A DNA stretch of 64,000 nucleotides from Marthasterias glacialis (taxonomy: Eukaryota; Echinodermata; Asteroidea; Forcipulatida; Asteriidae), in contig OU452226.1 in the NCBI GenBank assembly GCA_911728455.2, positions 14,525,938 to 14,589,937 on the forward strand. Reading direction: 5' to 3'. Both the position numbers and the translations under genes were made by a program. Under the pieces are notes generated by a model, which searched no databases, had not been told where the DNA came from, and saw only the letters and a program-made list of their open reading frames with translations. Below, one piece after another: positions 36,144-47,094 of the stretch (positions are counted from its first letter, which is position 1; every line of letters starts with the position of its first letter).

Positions 36144-36547
36144 GTTGGTTTAGAATTCAAGTGAGCTTTCACATACATTGAAAGTTGGTTCAGAATTCAA
36201 GTGAACTTTCACATACAGTGAAGTTGATTTAGGGTTCAAGTGAGCTTTCACATACAGTGAAAGTTGGTTTAGAATTCAAGTGAGCTTTCACATACATTGA
36301 AAGTTGGTTTAGGATTCCAGTGAGCTTTCACAATGAGTGAAAGTTGGTTTAGCATTCAAGTGAACTTTCACATACAGTGAAAGTTGGTTTAGGATTCAAG
36401 TGAGCTTTCACATACAGTGAAAGTTGGTTTAGGATTCAAGTGAGCTTTCACATACAGTGAAAGTTGGTTTAGGATTCAAGTGAGCTTTCACATACAGTGA
36501 AAGTTGGTTTAGGATTCAAGTGAGCTTTCACATACAGTGGAAGTTGG
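36144..36547. repeat. 40-bp minisatellite, each unit with a hairpin
   Basis: About ten tandem copies of a 40-bp unit containing GTTGGTTTAGGATTCAAGTG and AGCTTTCACATACAGTGAAA. In most units CTTTCAC, the five-base loop ATACA, and GTGAAAG form a 7-bp perfect hairpin. Copies at 36360-36530 are almost identical. Confidence 0.95.
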
Positions 36548-36909
36548 TCAATTTCTTAATGTTATTTTCAACTTATAAACCTAAATCTACATTGGCGTCA
36601 TTCTTGAATATGGAATGTTAAACTCATTTAAAATGGTTGCACTTAGGATAGTATTTACATTATCAATATTTAAATTGACATTCTTTACACAACCACACAA
36701 CATTGGAGCTCTAATCGATGTTAATGCTTTTCTGCATCAGAAATTCACAAATTATTTCAGATATTTGGGGCAATAGCTCTTCATAAAGATTTAACTGAAA
36801 CAGCATATACAGGTGGTTCATTTTGTGTAGCACGATTTAAAAAAATAGTTAGTACAAAACTACACCATCCCATTACTAATTTATTAATCCATTTATCTTG
36901 ATTAATACA

Positions 36910-37089
36910 CTAATCCGGGCAGCGCTCGGTTATGGTGTTTTACACCACCGCACCTATGGCCGCCTAGGGCATCAGCACGCATATTTACAAATCAGCATGG
37001 AGGATTCACAGTGCGTGTGCGTCGATAAGCACATGCGGCGGCCATAGCTGCGGTGGTGTAAACGCCCATAAACAAACTGCTCGGATTAG
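36910..37089. mobile_element. MITE with ~55-bp imperfect inverted termini
   Basis: CTAATCCGGGCAG and later TTTACACCACCGC and TATGGCCGCC on the left are mirrored by GGCGGCCATA, GCGGTGGTGTAAA and CTGCTCGGATTAG on the right. The 180-bp element is non-coding. Confidence 0.8.
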
Positions 37090-37850
37090 TCTATAGACAG
37101 TAAGCATGTGGGTCAATGCACTTTGCCGTAACAACCACTGCTGTACTTTACCTTGATTCAAAACTAGTAAATATACCAACAACAGCAATATTATATCCAT
37201 ATTTCAAAAGCTATGCATCATCTTACCAGTCAGCTGTTTTTTACTGCGCTACCACTGCTGACAATTTTTCCTAACTTGAAGAGTCAGTAGGAACGTTTGG
37301 CCAACATTCCCACCGCTGTACCATTTCTTGACTCAAAGAGAGTAAATAATACACAAGAAGCAGCAGTTTTGTAAATGTTGTACTCAAAGTTTGAACCCCC
37401 CGCCTTTGTATCACATGACAGATTTTAAGTAGTAAAGTCACACAGTAACATGCACACAGCGAGCAACTTGCATGACATTAAAAACTCTATCATTTGTATT
37501 CACTCATTTAACTTAATACTTGAAGCGCACATTTGTAGAACAGTTCAGCGTACAGTGTTCATGCTAAACTGTCAAGCCCTGTACTTAAGCAATGAGCACG
37601 TACACATTTGCAATACCTTCGTTAAAATTTGCCATAACAAGTCAATTAACTCACATGATATTTGTTCTCTTTTCGTTCCTTAACTGACTTATTTCCCCTG
37701 AAAACTGTCAAACTTGGATCCTTTTCCAAGCCAAGCATCTATCTGGTAGTTATTTTAAAATGTATAATTTGGACAAGTGGTATCAAAATGCTGACGGTCC
37801 CTAATGTTGAGAAGGCCATTATTTGTTGTTCTGAAGGACACCCTCTACTG
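37090..37850. other. Flank downstream of SLC15A4-like stop codon
   Basis: This interval would hold the transporter's 3' UTR. No canonical minus-strand polyadenylation hexamer stands out and no other gene is recognised. Confidence 0.4.
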
Positions 37851-40800
37851 TCAGGTTTCTGCTAGTGTTCTCTCCTCTGGTGACCTTCTATTTATAACCA
37901 CCCCAGCCCTTTGTCTCGCCTCGTGCGACTCGTGGACGAAGGTAACTGCTGCAAACACAATCAGTGCCACCGCCTGCCCGATAGCCAGCGAGTAGAAGTA
38001 GAGATCCAGCCGCTGTTTGCGATCGAAGGGGTTACCCGTCAGCCAGTCGATGCTGGGCAAGGTGGTGACTTTCAAAATGGCCCCGCCGAGGAGGGCAGCC
38101 AGCCCTATAGTGAAGTAGTACAAGCCCATGATCAAACCTTGCATAGAGCGGGGGGCCATAGCGTATGCAAACTCCAGACCTAAAAAAGAAATAAAAAGAA
38201 AAGCCCATGGTCAAGCTTTAAGTGTCCCCCAATTGATGTCCGGGCCCCCCATTTATAAGCTTTTATTTAGCTTTTCAATGTTTCTTTTGTAAACTATTTT
38301 TCTATTCGCACACAGACTGTGTATTTATTGTTACCTCCTCGTCCGATTATCTAACAAAAATAGTAAACAGCATAACAAGAGCGCCGAGAAGGGGCTTTTT
38401 TTTTTTTTTTTAGGAAAAGAGAAAATTTTTAATTGGCCTGGAGTGCCCCCCTAGAAAAACTAGTATACCCCTTGTGCCCCTAACATTTTACCCTACTTTC
38501 GACGCAGTGCTTCAAAGAGAATCTTTGTTCTCTTGGCTTTGTCGAAACAAGGTTTCTTTGTGCCTGCGGTACTCTCAAAGAAAAAATGATTCCGGCAATT
38601 TAGAGAAAATAATTCCGTCAGGCTGGACGGGGGGGGGGGGGGGGGGGGGGGGGCGGGGAATGGGAAGAATCCCCGCGCACACAAACTAAATTAGTAACTA
38701 AAAATTAAAAGACATCAACTAAGGAGGCCACCAAATATTGATGCCAAACTCAATTTACCATTTGAAAGCATGCAGGTACAAAGGTTTACCTACAATGGGA
38801 GAGATTTTCCCACAGTACACAGAATCATGTATCAGAGTAGTTTAAGGTGAAACAACTCAAATGAGGGGGAAATCCTATCCCTAGTTATTCAAACTGACAC
38901 CCAACTGGCATAAAACACTTACCAGCTACACTTGCAAACACTTCACTGATCCCAATCATGGTGTACTGTGGTATCTGCCAGAATATCCACATATCAACGC
39001 CAGGGTACGTCGTATTCCCAATGGTCTGATTGATCCTGTGATGAGGGTCATGAGCCCAATCTAGCATGGCGCGTTCTAGAACTCCGGCCATGATCATGGC
39101 CAGTATGCTGAACACCATGCCCAGGATCATGCGTCTGAGCAGGGTGAAGTTAACGCCGTGCCGGTCCAGCCAGGGGTAGATGACGCGGTCTAGGAAGGGT
39201 AGGAGGAGGATGACAGCGATGACGTCAAAGAGGGTCAGCCAAGCTGGGGGGATCTGCGGACAGATTCATAAACCAAATTAAATGTTAATGCAGAGACACG
39301 GGAAGGAGGCCGGTCCTCGAAGTAAAAAGGGCGAGCAATCACCACTTACATACCAAAATGTACGACGACTCATTAGACTTCTAAAAAATTACAACAACAT
39401 AGTACAGCCCCAGTAGTTTAAAAAACAACAAGCATTAATAAGTGCAAATACAATGCAAAGGTCAAGGGTCAAAACGTGGCTTGCGACACGCTACTGTAGT
39501 ACACAAATTTTCAGGAAACGATTCTATCACCAAGTATCAGAGTCTCCAAAAAATACAACATTCTCTAAATAAAATGATTAGTAACAAGATAATCTATTCA
39601 CAGGGAGTTTCCTTCCAGCTAAACCCTACCACATAAATAACACTAGGAGCATTGCCAGAGCCATGCTCCCCACAAAATAGAGAGAATTACCAACAGAAAT
39701 CAAATGTGCTCTTAACCTGCTGAAAGCTAAACAGAAAAGAGAGCGAGTCTAAAGGTTGTGGGGCACAAATTTTAATTTGTTACTGTTAACATGCAAATCA
39801 CAAAGTTAAATCAGACACTTGAACACTGAGGGCGCACTTGGGTTCCCCACATTAAGATAGGCCTGAAACCAACCTCACTACCATGGGCAGTGTGCCTTAT
39901 CTATACCTCTTGCGAAATGGTACCAGAGCAAAGGAAATGAAAACATTGGACAAGACAGACAAGTTCAATTACAAATTTTCTTACATTATTGTGCTTTTTG
40001 ACAAAAATGGTATTTACGAATGGGAATAAAAGACTAGTGACTGGGTCTTAAAAGGCCATTTAAGACCTAGCAGGGTCATGTCCGTATGATAAAGGCCCGA
40101 GCCGAAGTTGAGGTCCTTTATCACACGACAACGACCCTGCCAGTCTTAAACTGGCCATTAAGACCTCGTCACCAGTCTTATATTCCTCCTAATCATACAT
40201 AGTATCTCACATAGATGCACAGAATTATGGTAATAATATAGAGTGCAAAAATGAGGTGTAAAAAATGGCTGTAAATTTACAGGCAGGCTATCAACAAGTC
40301 AAGTTACTATACATCAAAGATAATACAAAATCCATGATAGGACACTCTATTCAGAAACATGAAACGCAAAGTTGGGGCGCCCGCTGTCGTTTAGTAGGTA
40401 AAACCAAAGATTGTTCGCGCAATAAGTTGGGCCTACGAAATGGAAACACTTAGGCCAAACGATCCCACCAACTAAAAAAGGTGAAGGCAGATCGAAAATT
40501 TGGTGTTCGGCAATAAATTGTGCCAATAATCCTAGCAAAATTGATACATGGGGAATGGCGCCATCATGTGGTTGGTAGGTAAAAAGGCGTTACATCTGCT
40601 ACCGTGCAAAATGGCACAATTGTCCTATCTTGTGTTTCTAGTATCTTTGTATACATGTACAACAACATATAAGGACATGTTAAACCGTGTCCGAATTGAG
40701 CGGCTTCAGCTACGGCTATGTCCACTGGCTGCAACACAGAAAAGGACTCCCTGGCCTTAGCCGCTGCCAAAGCCGCTAATTCAAACGCAGCCTTATTTCA

Positions 40801-43800
40801 GTTAACAGACAGTGTTGTGTAAACGACACCCTGGCCCCTGTGGGGATTTTACCTGGAATTTGATTGGATGCCCATGTGCGGTTTCGTTGTAATCCGGTGA
40901 AAAACGCATGGAAAGCCCCTGAATTAGGAACATGGTCTGCATCTGTTATAAAGAACCGGACAAAAGTGCAAATTTAATCCACTTAATGATATTCACATGG
41001 CAGGAAACTTCCATGACATTCACCAGGAAGTTGACCAACCATTTGAAATTATTCACCTCCAAAAGTTGTGTATTGTGGAACAACTGTGGCCTGACATAAG
41101 GGCCATGTTGGGTCCCTTAAACAATGCTTTCCCACAAGGTTTTCTCTGTCCAATTGGATTGTATTGAATGGCCAGACAGTAGGAGGGTTGACTGTGTACT
41201 GTGTAAATGCATTTCCCGCATGGTATCACAAAGCAAGCTGGCATAGTTTACCCATCATTCAAAACTACAGTGGCTAATGAGTAGTCAGACAGTTGGAGGG
41301 TTGATTGTGTACTATGCATGCATTCACCACATGATATTATATTGCAGGCTGTCAACGGCCATCTATCATTGAAAACGTTGTGGATGACATTGAATAGTTG
41401 GAGAGTAGGAGGGTTGACTGTGTACTGTGTAGATGCATTTACCAAATCTCCTCACTCTTAAAGCCCTTCATGGACTATCTCCTGACTATTTATCTGAAAT
41501 CCTGCATAACTATATTCCTGTTCGACCTCACCGTTCTGCTAGCCAATCCTTACTGCACAAACTACTGTTTCTTCAAAATTCCATGGTCAAAGAGCCTTTA
41601 CATTCATTGCACCTTCATTGTGGAATGACTTACCACTTTATATTCGTCAAGCTGACTCTGTTCTGATTTTCAAAGGACGCGCTTGTTTGATTCAACATTT
41701 CCATAACTTTACTTGATGGATTTAATTGTTTTATGTTCTGTGTTTCTTGCGCATAGAGACTCCTGCATTATGGGCCATAGAAATGTCTCGTATTATTATT
41801 ATTATGTCATATTGCAGACTGTTAAATGCATCATTGAAAAAGAATAGGGATGACATTGGATAGAGAGCAGGAGGGTATGAATATTGATGAATACAAAAAT
41901 CTATAAGCTTCAGGTGTTAGACGTCCATGACGACGACCATCCTGAGATAGCCGTCCGTCTGAATTTCTGTCCACCTGGACAAATATGCCTCGCAAGGCGA
42001 CGTCAATCAATCATACAAATTATGAAATCATTTGATGACAAACAATTTTATGCTGTTCTGCCCTCAAAAATCATGACTGCAAAAAGGCCGGGTGCTGATC
42101 TGACTGACTGTACTAAGTAGGGAAGAACTGGGGTTCCTAGATCTCCTCCATTGAGCCACTTAAAGACTAAGCGGACCTCCTCCACTGGAAAGGAAATATT
42201 TATACATGACCCAAACTATTGTCTACCTTTATCATTATTATAACCATTATTATATTTCTCTCAGCAATAGGCCGTGTTTTTGACAGCAATAGGGTGCGAT
42301 ACTGATTCCATTTTGAAAGTACAAAAGTATTTCATAATATTAAAAATACAAATTTTAGAAGCAAATATCTTACACTGATTACATTGTAAAACTGTCAACA
42401 GAAAAAAACTCAATACTTGTATACTTGCTTTATTAGAAGTTTAATTGCATCTGGTTCCCCACACTATTTCAATGGTTTAACCCCCAATCTACCCCCAAAG
42501 GGCGCCCTCTTGCAGTAAAAAATAAGGCCTTTTTGGAGACAAGTTTACATTCATTACAATTCACAAAGAACAAGAAGAATACAAATGTGGAGAAGGCTAG
42601 AGTGAGGAGGAAAAAGGAACTAAAATTATAATTATTTCGAATGAGGAATTAAAAAAAGCGATGAACCACAAGGGAAACTGACTGGATAAATTTGAAATCA
42701 ATTTTGGGGTGAACAAAGAAAAATTGACTGCAGAGGGATTTTAACCTGCGACCACCGTTTTTTCGGTATGTTAAACCGGTGGTCGCAGGTTCAAATCCCG
42801 CTCCAGTCAATTTTTCTTTGTTTACCCCAAAATTGAAAAAAAAAGAGATGGTAATGTTTTGGGTCTTCATGTTTGACAGTATTTCAGATGGAACCATTTC
42901 TCCAAAGGATTGGTACTGGTAGGAACCAAAGATTATAGAGCGCCAAAGGCGCAAGATGGGAAACTGGAGTTCTATCTCTCATTGAAAAGTGAAATACGCA
43001 TGGCATGGGCATCATTTTAGGAAGTGAATGTTTTGTTTCCCATTGATAGCAATGGTCATTGTCTGCACTGATGTGCACTGATCTATTGTTGTATCAAAAG
43101 AGTTACTTGGTGAAATGGCATCCAGTGGGATTTCACATTTCACAGTTCAAAATATTGCGCCTTCGGTGCTCAGTAGTCTTTTGTATAATTAGTGGGCTTT
43201 CACATAGAAATTAATCAATTGTACTGCCCCCACCCCTACCCCCTACCCCCGATATTTACCAATCTTATTTTTTAAATCTGACCTGAAAGTACACCACCCA
43301 GTAGGGAGTCAGTCCCAGGAACACCAGAGAAATCTTCTTGAGGGATTTGACGTCATCCACCATGGACTCATGGAAGCTGCCTCCAAATCGGACCTTGGCC
43401 ATGTCAAGGAAGCTGGGCTTGGGCTGGCTGCTCAGAAGCTGAGAGCTGTGTGTAACAACAAACACAGGAATAACAATAAAAACCAATTACTAGTTCTTAA
43501 TAAAAAAACGATAACTAGTTCTTATGTAGTGCATTTTACAATAACGTACCAATGCGCTTTACATTAGTGCCCTGGTCATTGAGCCAATAACATTCCTGTA
43601 ATTCTTTCTCAGCTCCCTGGGGAGTATACAGCCCTGAGCTGCCGTGGTGCTCTGAAGGCTTTTTCAAACACAGTATCAACCTCTACCCTCACAGGTACCC
43701 ATTTATACCCCTGGGTGAAGAGAAGCAATTATAGTAAAGCATCTTGCTCAAGGACACAAGTGTCATGACCGGGATTCTAACCCACACCCTGATGACTTGA

Positions 43801-44433
43801 CCACCAGAACTTGAGTCCGGTGCACTAGACCGCTCAGCCATGACACGCTGCAATGCTCTGTGCATATACTCTGTGCACTGCTCTGTGTAACAGTCTGTAC
43901 ACTACAGTATGGGCTAAAGTTAAGTTATCCTGTACAAGGTTGTTCTGGTGAGAAACTATTCTGCTATTTTATCTACTACTGCAGAGTAGATTTGAGAAAC
44001 TGTTCTGCTATCTTATCTACTACTGCAGAGTAGATTTGAGAAACTGTTCTGCTAGAACTATGACAAATGATTGCCCTGGTTTTTTGGCCCCAACATGATA
44101 GAATCTCAGCAAGTTTATCCATGACCATTACCTGTCTTGTCTTGCATAAATAGCTTCCCGCATCCGCCGCTTCCTGAATGCTTCAAAGACAATCTTCATG
44201 GTGTTCTTCAGCACGCTACCCATGGGCTTCCTGGACAGGTACCACGTCCGGCCGACCAAGAAGATTGCCGCCGCAAGAACGAGAGATCCAAGCGGCACCA
44301 AGAAACCAGCGAAGAAGTTGACGTTCTGCTGCAGGGCGGTGACTCCGGCCAACGCGATGAGGGAGCCGACGTTGATCGCCCAGTAAAACCAGTTGAAGAA
44401 CATTCGCATTATCTCAGGCCCTTCAAATCTAAC
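37851..44433 (-). CDS. SLC15A4-like proton-coupled peptide/histidine transporter (5' exons missing)
   Basis: Five exons encode the last 404 residues: 44433-44132, 43445-43283, 40942-40853, 39253-38923 and 38179-37851, ending in TGA. All junctions are AG/GT with matching phases. Diagnostic blocks are EGPEIMRMFFNWFYWAINVG, LTPYWVVYFQ, the MQTMFLIQGLSMRF exon, PPAWLTLFDVIAVILLLPFL, INQTIGNTTYP, WQIPQYTMIGISEVFASVAG and LEFAYAMAPRSMQGLIMGLY. These follow the order of SLC15A4/PHT1 in the POT family. The family moves histidine and small peptides with protons, and SLC15A4 acts in endolysosomal membranes. Roughly 170 N-terminal residues (first helices and the FGADQ segment) were not found up to 64000. 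The first exon here starts with an acceptor, so the gene continues upstream or is truncated. No internal stops are present. Confidence 0.9.
38500..38628 (+). mobile_element. Family E fragment (GGCGCCAACTGG termini)
   Basis: Contains AGAGAATCTTTGTTCTCTTG and GGTTTCTTTGTGCC, the right-hand part of the roughly 700-bp element seen best at 49660-50385. A poly-G tract (about 38629-38653) follows it. It lies in an SLC15A4-like intron. Confidence 0.65.
40022..40187. mobile_element. Hairpin element with ~80-bp arms
   Basis: GGAATAAAAGACTAGTGAC, AGGCCATTTAAGAC, GCAGGGTC and TGATAAAGG on the left reappear in reverse complement on the right, ending ACCAGTCTTATATTCC. The two arms meet around 40100, making a near-complete palindrome. 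It is non-coding and lies in an SLC15A4-like intron. Confidence 0.8.
40335..40632. repeat. Interspersed repeat family F, contiguous copy
   Basis: The left part (GGTAAAACCAAAGA, CACTTAGGCCAAACGAT, GTGTTCGGC) recurs at 53985-54187 and the right part (GTTACATCTGCTACCGTGCA) recurs at 55444-55560. No coding capacity is seen. Confidence 0.7.
40682..40794. mobile_element. MITE family I copy
   Basis: AACCGTGTCCGAATTGAGCG on the left is mirrored by GCCGCTAATTCAAACGCAGC on the right. It belongs with the elements at 19495 and 32242. Confidence 0.7.
41070..41440. repeat. 113-bp tandem repeat, interrupted by a retroelement
   Basis: GAGGGTTGAYTGTGTACT occurs at 41183, 41296 and 41409, a spacing of 113 bp. 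The array resumes at about 41804-41880 (CATATTGCAGACTGTTAAAT, GCAGGAGGGT) after a retroelement 3' end. It lies in an SLC15A4-like intron. Confidence 0.85.
41441..41803 (+). pseudogene. L2/CR1-like non-LTR retrotransposon 3' end
   Basis: In two frames the sequence reads LTLKALHGLSPDYLSEIL then YIPVRPHRSASQSLL, followed after a frameshift by WNDLPLYIRQADSV and FKGRACLIQHF. This is the characteristic C terminus of L2/CR1-type ORF2 downstream of the reverse transcriptase. It ends in an ATT-rich tail, as such elements do. It is a 5'-truncated, frameshifted copy. Confidence 0.8.
42266..42530. mobile_element. Family J copy (short)
   Basis: AGGCCGTGTTTTTGACAGCA on the left and GCGCCCTCTTGCAGTAAAAA on the right match the termini of the 33294-34022 element, and CATTTTGAAAGTACAAAAGT matches its interior in reverse orientation. 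The middle is shorter. Confidence 0.7.
42656..42836. repeat. Head-to-head tRNA-like repeat forming a 59-bp-arm hairpin (family H)
   Basis: Arms at 42699-42757 and 42777-42835 are near-perfect reverse complements with a 19-base spacer. The right arm contains GGTGGTCGCAGGTTCAAATC, resembling a tRNA T arm and B box. A single plus-strand copy is at 58150-58255. Confidence 0.85.
43505..43850 (-). mobile_element. tRNA-Leu-like SINE (family A)
   Basis: On the minus strand the head GCGTGTCATGGCTGAGCGGT and B box region GTGGGTTAGAATCCCGG are followed by the family body and an ACATTAGTGC-type end. It is nearly full length, in an SLC15A4-like intron. Confidence 0.8.
43950..44055. repeat. 44-bp tandem repeat, about 2.4 copies
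   Basis: GAGAAACTRTTCTGCTAT recurs at 43950, 43994 and 44038. Copies are almost identical. The array lies 77 bases downstream of the SLC15A4-like exon ending at 44132. Confidence 0.9.
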
Positions 44434-44915
44434 CTGGGATTAGGGAGGACAAAAACAGGTTGCTGTGTCAGATGACATGTAGCGCCGATACCTGAGGTCA
44501 CCCAAGATTAAATACCAATAACTTTATACAACGACCAGTGAAGTGTTTTCTAAGGTATGCTGCAGTTAGGTATAGGAACAATCACAGGAGCAGTAAGCCA
44601 CAAAGACCGCAAATGTCTACCGAAACTCTCGAGCAACCTGTGAGTTTTGAGAGCATTTCTTTAATTGATTGATTGATGAGCATGGTTTGACCTGTAAAGG
44701 CAATGCATTCCAGAATTGTTGAGCAGCAACTGAAAAAAAACAAACACCTTTTCCTCCCATAAATGTTTAGATCTCCGTTAACAGAGATGAAACATACTGC
44801 TGGAATGGAGCATAGAAGGAGAGTTACAAAGTATCAGAAATGGGAAGAGCAGTAATGTACTCTGGTTGGGCCTGATACTTCCTTCTTGTGAGGGCAAGGT
44901 AGTTTTCCCGTATTA

Positions 44916-45366
44916 ACCAATTGGCGCCGGATGTTGTGTACCCACGCAAATATTTTCCAAGCCAGCAAATGGATGGCGTGAGTTCGGAGCGTGCACAGAG
45001 TATGCACTCACCGTGAATTGATTCGTTTCACCCACACAAAGAGGACAGATGGTGATGAATGTTTTGCTGCTTTTCGCCTATCATTTTGGGGTTCTTGTGT
45101 AATACCTGATTCTAGAACTTTGTCCTTTTGTTCTAAGAAGAGGATTATGAGACATCGAGAGGCTTCCACCATTGTTTATTCATTGTATTTCCGCTCAATG
45201 TAGGTTAATGAACCAAGTTTCCAGCCTTGGTTCCAGATTGAGGAACAATCCTAAGCCGTAGCTCACAGCCAAGATTTTGCAATTCACAGTATGTGAATTG
45301 ACATTTTCTCGACAGAGAAAACAAAAAATCCCAGTGCTATGAAAAGAATCTTTGTTCTCTTGGCTT
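44916..45366 (+). mobile_element. Family E copy, truncated by a SINE head
   Basis: Starts TAACCAATTGGCGCCGGATG and contains TCTAAGAAGAGGATTATGAG, GCTTCCACCATTGTTTATTC and GAATCTTTGTTCTCTTGGCT, in the same order as the copy at 49660. It breaks off where a SINE A fragment begins. Confidence 0.75.
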
Positions 45367-45452
45367 TGACATGTGTCATGACCGGAATTCGACCCCACAA
45401 TCTGATGACTTAGCCACCAGAACTTGAGTCTGATGAATTAAACCACTCAGAA
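45367..45452 (-). mobile_element. SINE A head fragment
   Basis: Minus-strand remnant of the tRNA-Leu-like head, with CTCAAGTTCTGGTGGCTAAG and ATTCCGGTCATGACAC. It is truncated at both ends. Confidence 0.6.
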
Positions 45453-47094
45453 TAACCCATGTACTGTCACAAGTCACCAAGCCCAGAAAACCTGACAACA
45501 AACTCAATGATCTCTACATACATGTAAATCCAGGCTGGGGCTTAAATTTACAAAAGGTGTTGGCTAAATTTTGAAAAAACCTTTAATTAACAACCTCTAC
45601 ATTGTGTACAGAAAAAAAATGTTGACCGATCTAAGGTCAATGTCAGATTTTTTTTTAATAATCAATATTTATCGGAGACTCAATATAGAGTATACTGGAT
45701 ATCAAATCCCTAACGCCAATATGAGTTTTTTTTAAAGAAAGGAGTCATTTACGCAACCCCTGCACGAAGGCATTGCATCTTCACATCACGGCATTTCAAC
45801 TTCTGGCAATCAACAGGCACAAAAAAGAAAGAAACAAAAAAAGAAAGAAAGAAAGTCAAACAGTTTAATTCATACTGTAAACAATCATTTAATTCGTCCA
45901 GGGTAATTATATTATCATATCATTTTTATAAAACCTACACATTGTGAAGTTTTGAGTGAAAACCTTAAAGACAAAAGGGTCCGAGGGTTTGTGCGTCGCT
46001 GACCATGCTGATGTCCAAGGTGGGAACCAGCAATGATCCATGCTGTACACGGCTTTAGCATGCACACCAGGGAGTTGTTAGATTTATAGAGCATGCGTAG
46101 ATACGTAGTCTTTAGTTCTCAAGTGGTTTACATTTGTTTGTATATCGCATAATGTTGGGCTAGCATTCGATAGTTCTTGCCTGTATTGTGGAATGCAAAT
46201 TAGCGAGATAAAGATGAATAACAACCCATTTATACCTCAGCGTGCTGGGGTGAGATGTGTACATCATGGTCATAAATAGTTGGTCCTCCAAATTCATTTA
46301 CAATAAATGACAAGTTACAATATATTAAGTTAAATAATAAGGAATCAATAAAAAACGGGGATTATTTTTCTTGATAGTCAGGCACATTTTCAATAACATT
46401 TATCAAAATCGTACGTTAGATTAAAAAAGTGATTGCGGCTTTAACAATATCAAGAATATTGTCAAGTAATTGAGATATGTCAATATATCAACAGACCCTT
46501 GAAAAGGACAATGAGAGATGTGAATCGGGTCACAGCTTCCGATCGACAATTTAATTACCTGTGTGCGGCATTGTCTTGAAATTGATCACCGATCCATTGT
46601 CTTATTGGTAAACAATACTGAGCGCACAAGTAATTCAATTGAAAGTTGTGACCCTATGCACGCCTCTCAATGTCATCTTCCGGGGGTTTCATTGTCCCAA
46701 GTTGTGAAGGGCATCCTCTGCGGATTTCAATTTTTTTATGTTTTTCTACAGGGATTAATTACACGCTTAGCTGAACTTAGATGTACAGGCGGGAGCACCT
46801 GCCAGTCAATACTTCACTATGAATAAAAAAGCACGGTGGTGTACAGTCATTACAAGGGCAGTAGAACCTCTTCTTACCACCCCCCCCAACTTCCCCGCCC
46901 GTCAACAAGAAGATACGTATAGTATAAAGCTTCAGTGACAGTTTCACAACCCGCATTAACATGGTTGTGGCTTGGGCAGTTGAAGTAGCAAAGTACAGCT
47001 TCAGCGTACATACACATGTTACATGCTGTCTTGTGTGGGACAATATTATTTCAGTCCTGCAACCGGTGTTCTATAAATTTGAATTGTCACCACG

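Larger units (their letters stand above)
44434..47090. other. Interval between SLC15A4-like exons and lectin 1
   Basis: If the transporter gene is complete this is intron or flank. It holds a family E copy (44916-45366) and a SINE A head, but I could not recognise the expected upstream SLC15 exon. Confidence 0.4.

Noticed and set aside
36144-36547. CRISPR-like array
   Set aside because: Repeats are contiguous without unique spacers and the genome is eukaryotic, so this is a minisatellite.
47071-47077. TATA box for lectin 1
   Set aside because: TATAAAT lies only about 20 bases before the ATG, so transcription would start at or after the start codon.
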